A stretch of 64,000 nucleotides of DNA, taken from positions 62,001-126,000 of the forward strand of contig NC_057372.1 in NCBI RefSeq assembly GCF_016906535.1. Direction: 5' to 3'. Positions within the stretch are counted from its first letter, which is position 1. Every line of letters starts with the position of its first letter. Origin of the DNA: Rhizoctonia solani. Taxonomy: Eukaryota > Basidiomycota > Agaricomycetes > Cantharellales > Ceratobasidiaceae. The notes under the pieces were generated by a model. The model ran no database searches and was not told the DNA's origin. It saw only the letters and a program-made list of their open reading frames with translations. Below, piece after piece: positions 56,445-64,000 of this stretch. The translations under genes and the position numbers were made by a program.

Positions 56445-58578
56445 TCAAGCTTGTAGGAATAGTAGGGAATGCAAATCCAAGTAAGCATTGAGATAAAATG
56501 ATTTGTGGGTCTCAAGTGCTGGGGCAGAAGAGGTTGAAAATGTTTCTGTTGTTTGACCAAAGTCTGGGATGAGATGGCAGGTCCAGCAAACATCAGATAA
56601 GCGGTGAATTAGCCCATAATAGCTACGGTTGTAGGCCACACCCCAGCGTTGACGCATAACGCAATACATCCTGGTGAATTTGTTTGGCATTGCATTGGAC
56701 CTTGGAGACTGGAATAAATTGATGTATACAAGCAGCTTGCTGATGCTGTAACAAGGTGGAAGCGTGAAAATCATTTGGACCTTGCCAACGGTGTGTGCTA
56801 AAAATTGAAGCAAGTTAGAATTGAAGTATCATACAAATAACAGTGCAGCCCAGGAAGGGATTGAGCCCCAAAGAGTGTTGGGCACATACCATGAAGGCCA
56901 TACAAGAACCCCTCCAGCAATGGGTTATTCTTGATAAGCACCATGTTGAATCTAGTGCCTTGCTTTGGCTTGGAGAGCCAGTTCATCAAAGGGTGTGGGG
57001 ATGCATAGAAGATGTTGGTTGTTATAACCTCCTAACATATACCATTAGAATCGCACGATTTTTCTATTATTTTTAGTATTTTTTACGAACTCAATATCTT
57101 TTATTTTTCGATCACGTGATCTCGGCGCTTATTATGCCGAGATGCCGCGCCGAGATGCCGTGCCAAGGGCGCTTAGGAGAAATCCACGCTTCTGCGTAGC
57201 CTGCAGCAGGCTTCTCTTTTCACATGGACGCTTCCTTATCTCACGCACAGACCATGTATATACTTTCCCCTTTGTCTATATAAACAGCAGGAAAATTGCT
57301 TGGAGATCCCAAGTCAATTTTACCTTGTCTCTTACACATTAGAGAAGGTACTCAGCCAGCTAAGTAGCTGGCCCCCCAAGTAGTTCACACGCTCACCCCT
57401 TATATTTACCTACCACACCTCCCAGGCCTAAGGCCCCATTGTCCTCAGTAGATAGTAGTAGACCGCCTTAAGTGGTAGTAGTATAGCCTAAGACAGTAGA
57501 TTACATAAGTTGCTTGTAGTAGTACGGCCTTAAGCGCCCGCTCCCTCTAGTGTGTACCCACCTTACAGTGGTGTACAACATTGGTAAACCCATCACCAAG
57601 GGTCAAGTCATCCTTAAGATATTGCGTTGCCTTGGGGAAAACCATAATCATGTCCTGCAAGTTATGCAAGAATGCACGTCCATGTTCATTCTTGGTAAAT
57701 TTGTTGAGTGCCCATTCAAACCATTCAATGGCAAAGACCAACTTGATGCAATCAATTTGAAAAGGTTTGAACAGGCTCTTCTTGGCAATATGCCACCCAG
57801 GGATTCTGTCAATGAAAAACTAGTTAGGAGACTGTACCATGAATTAGGGGTGAATGGCATACCTCTTTGCCTCCAAAGCCTCATTCTTGAGGAGATTGCG
57901 TTCACCGTATTCAGAAATGGCCCATCTGAGGTATATGTCAAACTTGAATGCACGTTTGCGTTGCTTGAGGTAGGTAACCATTTGTGAGATGAAAACATTG
58001 CGGTTGGTTGCCTGGTATGCTTGTTTTGCAAAATCAATATGGAGGTGTTCAGGTGATTTGGTATTGTAATCATCAAGAGCCCCCAGCTTGCAAATTGCTG
58101 CAGCATAGTGCATCAAAGAGTGAACTTTGTTGATGTTGAAGTCTTTGCAAACACTGTGGTCTTTGAACACCTTTTTCCGTGCATGGAAAGAAGCTCAGGC
58201 ATCCTTGAGGCAAGATATAGTTGTAGTAGTGTGAGAGGGAAGCTGAGCGTAATAGATAAATTTGAGGAGTGCCTGAGCGGCAGCTGTGACCTTGTTTGGG
58301 ACCAGTCCAGCAATAACACCCAGAAAAACCTTCTGCATCTTGCAATGCTCCTTGCCAGTTGTCTGAGAGAGTTTGGATACCTTAGTCTTGAAATGCCAAA
58401 GGCTGGAGTGCTCAGGCATTGCCTTGAAGCAATCATCAAACTGGGCTTTATTGGCCAGCTCAAGGCACCATTTCATAAGATGATCCTTGAAAATGCCTTT
58501 ATGTAGTTGGTGCAAAATATTGGGGGCAAGTGCAGTGTGGATATTGCTGTGAGGTAGGCTGGCCCAGAAAGGGGGGCC
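56445..58578 (-). pseudogene. Plavaka-type transposase, C-terminal half
   Basis: Starting from 58578, the frame reads PPFWASLPHSNIHTALAP, LHQLHKGIFKDHLMKWCLEL, LWHFKTKVSKLSQTTGKEH, FLGVIAGLVPNKVTAAAQAL, FIYYAQLPSHT, then KVHSLMHYAAAICKLGALDD, EHLHIDFAKQAYQATNR. After further exons and an inserted LTR it ends with CHLIPDFGQTTETF and NAYLDLHSLLFLQA near 56445. These blocks are characteristic of the core and tail of Plavaka/KDZ transposases. It is cut at 58579 by element 3 and interrupted at 57020 by an LTR. Several exon joins remain unresolved. The N-terminal part is expected beyond the window. Confidence 0.8.
57020..57580 (+). mobile_element. Solo LTR, family B, inside the Plavaka gene
   Basis: It starts TGTTATAACCTCC and ends GTGTACAACA, with a perfect duplication TTGGT (57015-57019 and 57581-57585). 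TCACGTGA and the CTCGGCGCTTATTATGCC patch are kept. Confidence 0.92.
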
Positions 58579-60102
58579 TGTTAAGAGTTGTGTAAGTACA
58601 GGAGTAAGAAAGAATTACTATATACAAAATGTATATGGGAATAACTAAGAACTAGTATAATGAATCAGAATATATGCACAGAATATATGCACAGTATAGG
58701 CTAGGTTATCAGGAATAACAACTCCTAACAAATAGTCTAGCAACTATGAAGTGCAGGTGGTTGGTTATGTATAGTACCTTTAGACTAATGTTACTTAAGC
58801 CTAAGTGACTAAGGGTATGTATACTTAAGGTCTCTGGGATAGTACCTTAGGTAAGGAGGGTTACCTGACTAATGTACAGGATTTATAGGATTTGCCTAAT
58901 GAGTATAGGACTTATATATGCTTAAGTAAGACTTAAGACTTATGGGGTTTACCTAAAATATATCTAGGATTTATGAGATATTGAAGATAAAGCTATCTAC
59001 AATATAGGGGGTATGGTGGATTGGAACACTATCACTCAATCACAACAATCCTTACAGTATTGTTGCACTATACTCAATGTTGAACTCAACAACTGTGACA
59101 GTCAAGGGGCACAGGGTTGCAGTAAGTACACTAATAGGTTACCCTGTGTCTGTTGGGACTGGCCTATGGTCTTAGTGTGCCAAATAACCTCCTATGCTAT
59201 TTACAGTGAGTCAATCACTAAAGTAAATGCGCAGATAAGCTGTTAAAGGCTTGTGTGTATATGTCAATATATAAGAGTAAAAGTAGGATGCATTAGAAGC
59301 ATCTTCACAGGGTCCTTTTATACCCTGAGAAGGCGCACAAACAAGTATATACATGATTGATACCAAGAGGGGGTACAGGAGGTACATGTGGCAACTGAAA
59401 CACTTGAGGGAGCCAATACTTTGGTACATAGTAAACAAACAACAATTCCTAATATTTGCCCCAAGGCAATGTTTGCCCCAAGGCAGTATTTACCTGTGTG
59501 TGTCCTTAGGTGTCCCAAGGCTAAGTGTTTCATCCTTGGAGTAAACAGTCCCAAAGGTAGGATACTGCTGTATTGGGTACTTACCGTAAATGGGGCATAA
59601 CTCTACCAAATGTTGTCCGTTTTGGGGGTTTGACCCAGCGTTCTGGAGCGCACAAACAGGCGCACCTAGGCGCAAGCGATTCGGCAGTGTGGGATGCCCG
59701 GGTGATGGAGAAAAGGCGCATTTAGTGCGTTGGCGCTTAAGGGCTGATTAAGCGCTGGAGCACTTGCCTATGCAACAGGGAGGACCCTGAATATTTCTGT
59801 GTGTAGCCACAAGATAGAGTCTTGAATAATAAATACTACAAACAAGAGAAATATTACTTGTTACTGTTTATCTACTCAGCTGTATTTATATATATTTAAA
59901 TGAGTGAGAAAACAGCATATATGCAAAAGGCATTGCATATTGAGGGTATTCCTGAGGGTTGTAGGTTTTGTAAAGGTCACTATTGGATAGAGTGACCTTG
60001 AAAGCCTTAGTTCGCATCTTTATCTCATTTATTTACTGTGAGATTACTAGTGTAATTAATAAAATAAGTACAGATTAATGAAGAAATGTCATATCCATAA
60101 CA
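58579..60102 (-). repeat. 3' LTR of element 3 (family C)
   Basis: This 1524-bp LTR is nearly the same as 11907-13429. On the element strand it starts TGTTATGGATATGAC and ends CTCTTAACA. Confidence 0.8.
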
Positions 60103-60114
60103 TATCCCCCCCAA
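60103..60114 (-). promoter_or_regulatory. Polypurine tract of element 3
   Basis: The element strand reads TTGGGGGGGATA directly before the LTR start. This is the expected plus-strand primer of reverse transcription and marks the LTR as a 3' LTR. Confidence 0.7.
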
Positions 60115-60552
60115 TCTGGACTTATCCTATCAAGAGATGGCTTCCTGATTAAAGGTTTGATGCTGATTGATTATACCCCTTGCAATTGGAATCAAATTCC
60201 TTAATTTTATTGCTAAGTCTTAAGGTCGGAGCCATGGGCGCTTAAGGCTTAGTCACCCGCTTGGAGTATTCAGCTGGTGTCGGGTATTTACTTGTCGTAA
60301 TTATTGCGAGGTCAAATCTGAGGCTTTTGACTTAGTTAAAAGTGCTATCGATATCTATCAATTCGTGGCTATCGATTGGTATTAATTGTGGTGGGACGTT
60401 CACACGAATAAGTGTTGAAATCTTAGCGACAATTATTTGTACCGGTCAAAACGATCAGATTCGCGAGTAAAGTATTAGTGGTCGCAGAATACAGGAAAGG
60501 AGGTGCTGAAAGCACGGATTGGGGGTTACAAGGCTAAAGGCGACACTGATTA
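60115..60552. other. Non-coding stretch of element 3
   Basis: No open frame or motif was seen between the polypurine tract and the extra gene. It may hold the 3' UTR of that gene. Confidence 0.4.
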
Positions 60553-61896
60553 CTAGTTAGAGGCTACAGGACGAGTTTGAATGACATGGTTAGCGTTGAT
60601 TTCGATTCCTCCGCCGATGTCAAAGTCCATATCACCTTTGATCCTTAAGTCGCGGGCGCGAACCTCGTGCCAATGGTCTTCCCATGAGAATGGAGGCGTG
60701 TGTTGCTGTGGTACGGAGGGCCACTCAGGAGGTCCCAGGTTGGCGACGGGCTGAGGTTCTCCTGGCCATTCCCAAACAGATTCGACGAAGTCGGCGCTGA
60801 AGGACGGGGGTGCGGGATTGGCGTCCTGTACAACGGCCACTTGCGCAAGCTGCTTGGTAAGAGCGTTGACGTCAAGCTTGTAGTTGCTGCTGTTGGGAGG
60901 TGCAGGGTACTTGCCTGCATTGCTTGCGGCGTGTAAGGGCTTGAACTCTGGTGCAGTGAATGAATCGCCGTATTGCTGTCCTAGCCATTGGATTCCGTGG
61001 GACTCAGGGATGACGGGAGGCTTGATTCCCCAAGCGGCGTAGTTGAAGATCTGTTCCGCAAATTCTTCCAACGCAGGCGGCGAAGAAACTTCAGTGGGCG
61101 GCGTAAGCGGGCCCAAGGACTCATCGTCGGCGTCGTAGCCGTTGATAGGGAATCCTGTGACGCATATCCTTGTATATTTAGTGCACATATTAATTCTATG
61201 CCAATTCTACTTACCCGCGTCTGATAAATCATCTTCAGAGCAATCAATGACAGGGTGCCCATGTAGACAACACCAGAAGCGGTGTGCTGATACGCAAGCA
61301 GGGGAACCACGAATATACCCAACATGGGCTAGATTGCTATAGTGGTTCTGCTTGGTAGCGTTAATAATGATTGACAGCGCATTGAGGCAGATGACATAGA
61401 AGTTATTGTGATGAACTTGGCGCTGCAATTCATGGAATGTGTCAAATGGAAAATGGTAAAGGTCACAAGTAAAGCATATAGGACAAGGGATATAAGGAAA
61501 GTTAATCTCCTCAAGCTTAGAGGCATAGTCATAGTTGCCCCAAGGATCATGGCAATTCCATCCTGAGGGTTGAACTGCATCCCCAAAGACTTGGAGAGCG
61601 TGGTAATAGACCCCATGAAGGGCATGGGCCAGGTCAACACCTAGGAACCACTGAGGAGGGTGGTTGTCAGCCATGAGGAACACCTCAACATCTGGCATGG
61701 CATGGATGCGCTGCTCCAGAGGGTCGGGATGGTTCTCTGAGTATGGAGAGGGGTGGTCATTGTGACGGTTAGCATATATGTAGTATAGGTTGCAGACATG
61801 ATTGGCCTCAATAATACCTGTCTCAGGAGAGAGAGGCACATCATTGCAATAGGTAGTGAAAATGGGGAAGCAGTAGAAGCTTTGAGCAAAAGACAT
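60553..61896 (-). CDS. Extra two-exon gene between pol and 3' LTR, 427 residues
   Basis: Exon 1 is 61896-61215 and exon 2 is 61154-60553, with a 60-nt GTAAGT...CACAG intron in phase 1. The joined frame is 428 codons. The first half is rich in His, Asn, Tyr and Cys (PYIPCPICFTCDLYHFPF, FWCCLHGHPVIDCSEDD) and may bind metal. The second half is acidic and proline-rich (LGPLTPPTEVSSPPALEEF) with scattered Trp. No signal peptide or clear membrane segment is present, so it does not look like an envelope protein. A TATA box lies 70 bases upstream. It occupies the env position on the same strand as pol but is spliced and has its own promoter, which suggests a captured host gene. No family is recognised. 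Confidence 0.65.
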
Positions 61897-61963
61897 GTTG
61901 ATAGAGTACTGAGTAGACGTATTCAGTGTGAGTGGGATGGCAATAGAGAGAGTTAAGTGAGAG

Positions 61964-61971
61964 TATTTATA
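61964..61971 (-). promoter_or_regulatory. TATA box of the extra gene in element 3
   Basis: TATAAATA on the minus strand lies about 68 bases before the ATG at 61896 and about 130 bases after the pol stop. It suggests separate transcription of this gene. Confidence 0.55.
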
Positions 61972-62100
61972 CAAAATTCATCCTCCATAAGATAGGTTTG
62001 ACTTAGTGCTTCAAACATTGAGTATGTTGTTATTTCCTATCTTGGAGGATATGACCAGTTTTAGTTACACCTGTGGTACATGGAAGAAGCCATGTGGAGC

Positions 62101-63975
62101 TTAGAACTCCTTCTTCTTCTTGTGGTTTGGATGGATAGTGGAGCCATAGGTTTGCTTCCATTCTTTGATTACTTCTGGAGCATTCCTTAATTCTTTCTCT
62201 GTCCTCCATCTATCATGTTCTGAGCTGTACCCAAGCCAACAGATTTTGTACTGTCTAATCCTCTTGTTGCCTTTCTTGATTGTCCTTTCTTCTACTATCC
62301 TTTCCACCTCATATTCAGGCATTTGTTGGAAGTCCTCTCTAGGTATACTCTGAGTGGGTCGACTTCCAAACTCTGGGGGTGATGCCTTGTAAGATTCCAA
62401 GTGTGCTATGTTAATGATTGGGTGTATGCAATAGCTAGCAGGTAATCTTATCCTATATGCTACTGGTGATATGCTTTCCATGACTTCAAATGGTCCTTCA
62501 TAACGCATATTTAGCTTATTCCCTTTTCCTGACTGATGTTTGAGTAAGTTTAAGGAATGGGGATTGATTAAGACTAAATCTCCTGGCTCAAAGGTAACAT
62601 GTGTCTTGTCAGAATTATAGTATTTCTGTTGATAATTCTGAGCTACTTTGAGAGCGTCCTTAGCTAGTGATTGTGCTAACTCCATGGATTCCTTGAATTC
62701 TTCAGCTGTTTGACTTTCTTGGGCTGGTCTTGGAATGTTCTCAGAAGTGAGAGCCAGTAAGTTGGCTGAGGTTAGAGGCTGGAATCTGCAGAGTAGAAAG
62801 GCTGGTGTCTGTTGTGTGGATGTATGCACACCTGTGTTGTATGAGTGCGCAAATCCTGGTAGAAGCTTACTCCAATTGTCCTTAGCTGGGTTAGTGAATA
62901 CTCTAATTGCTACTTCTGTAGTTTGATTAAGTATCTCTGTTTGTCCATCACTCTGAGGATGATGTGCAGTGGTGAGTGCTTGCTGAATTCCTAATATACT
63001 AACTAAATGACCCCAGAAAGCTCCTGTCCATCTAGCATCTCTATTGGTGATTACTTGCCAAGGTAAACCATAGTGACACCATATGTGATCATGGAACAGT
63101 TGCGCTGTTTGTACTTCATCTATCTGAGTAGTACATGGGATGAAATGTCCATACTTAGTTAGTTTGTCCACAATAACTAAGATAGCGTTGTAGTTGTTAC
63201 TTGGTGGAAGATCCATGATGAAGTCCATTGATACTACTTCAAAGGGTTGCTGTGGAATAGGTAAAGGTTGAAGGAATCCTCTGGGTCCATGCTGTCAATG
63301 TCCTGCTTTCTGACAGATATCACAAGTGTGTACAAACTTCTGAATGCTTCTAGCCATCTTAGGCCAATAGTAAACAGAAGCAATTTGATGATATGTCTTA
63401 GCATAACCAGCATGTGCTCCTTGATTGAGGTTATCATGATTTTCCTTCAAAATATCTACTTGTAGATCTTTAGGTATGCATAGCTGATACTTTTCCTGGG
63501 AATCTATAAAGTAGATCAATCCATTATCTCCTATCTGGTATTGATGGAAGGGTGGATTGAGTGGATTGTGGTGCAATTGGAACTCTTCCATCACTTGCTT
63601 AAAATGGGAGTCCTTCTTGTATGCTTCTATGAACCTTGTGGTTTCTTCTGAGTTTATTGATATTTCCACAGAGTATGATGTAGTTGTTTGATAAGAGATA
63701 GCTTCTGCTGGTGTGGGTATCCACTTCTTGATGGGCTTCTGGCTATTTCTAATTTTGTAACTCTGGGTGAATGCACTTGCAACTCTAAGAAGTTTCTCTT
63801 CAAAACGTTCATTTATCTCCTTATAGAGGTTTCTTAATGGGTCTTCCTCCATATTGAGCTTGAGTGGAGTTGATTGATCTGCCAGAGGGCTGGTATGATA
63901 TGGGGTTCTCCTCCTAAGTCTTGAGATAGGATCTGCATTGTCATGTACTCTCCCTGCGCGGTGCACAATCTGCAT
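62101..63975 (-). pseudogene. Element 3 pol, RNase H end, integrase and chromodomain
   Basis: The frame contains the end of RNase H (IVHRAGRVHDNADPISRLRR), an integrase zinc finger (HDNLNQGAHAGY..., CDICQKAGH), MDFIMDLPPS, VIVDKLTKYGHFIPC, ITNRDARWTGAFW and TTAHHPQSDGQTEILNQ. The integrase C-terminus and a chromodomain-like end follow (YEVERIVEERTIKKGNKRI, ICWLGYSSEHDRW). A TGA at 63295-63297 interrupts it after the zinc finger. The second catalytic Asp, normally in a (V/I)SDR motif, is Asn here (codon 63043-63045). This copy is therefore probably inactive. It continues past the window end. Confidence 0.85.
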
Positions 63976-64000
63976 TCCTGGGTAGGCTGAGAATACTAGG

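Larger units (their letters stand above)
58579..64000 (-). mobile_element. Ty3/gypsy element 3, 3' part
   Basis: A 3' LTR (58579-60102), an adjoining polypurine tract, an extra gene and the 3' end of pol lie in order on the minus strand. The 5' LTR, gag and reverse transcriptase are outside the window. It interrupts the Plavaka transposase at 58578. Confidence 0.75.

Overview
The window looks like repeat-rich nuclear DNA of a basidiomycete fungus. Genes have many short introns (45-60 nt, GT-AG). Chromodomain Ty3/gypsy elements, Plavaka (KDZ-type) and hAT transposases dominate. One recognisable core gene is a decayed CHO2-type phosphatidylethanolamine methyltransferase of basidiomycete type. 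The gag/pol and small orphan proteins resemble those I associate with Rhizoctonia (Ceratobasidiaceae). That genus assignment is an impression, not a test.

Layout. 1-9.7 kb holds the CHO2-like pseudogene, a small coiled-coil gene, a LINE 3' end and a lysine/aspartate-rich multi-exon orphan gene. 9.75-22.3 kb is a transposon graveyard: the N-terminal half of a Plavaka transposase, solo LTRs of four families, copies of a 173-bp LTR-like element and an hAT pseudogene, much of it nearly free of CpG. 22.3-35.7 kb is more gene-like, with two orphan genes whose splicing can be read exactly, a 1.5-kb TIR element and a RecQ-like helicase fragment. It also contains a 1.75-kb inverted repeat whose right arm is broken by later insertions.

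35.7-50.8 kb is one insertion: a chromodomain Ty3/gypsy element (element 1, minus strand, 5-bp duplication CCGCC). A second, younger and apparently intact Ty3/gypsy element (element 2, duplication TCCAG) sits in its gag, and a TA-flanked mariner-like MITE sits in its integrase. 50.8-58.6 kb resumes the inverted-repeat arm, with a solo LTR in it, then further solo LTRs and the C-terminal half of another Plavaka transposase. 58.6 kb to the end is the 3' part of a third Ty3/gypsy element (element 3). It carries an extra intron-containing gene with its own TATA box between pol and the 3' LTR.

Two themes join these parts. First, insertions can be ordered because most keep perfect 5-bp target duplications. 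Second, decay is strongly CpG-directed. Several stop codons and catalytic Asp-to-Asn changes fit TCG-to-TTG transitions, the two LTRs of element 2 differ only at CpG sites, and one half of the inverted-repeat arm is CpG-mutated while the other is almost untouched. This suggests a RIP-like or methylation-driven defence acting patchily.
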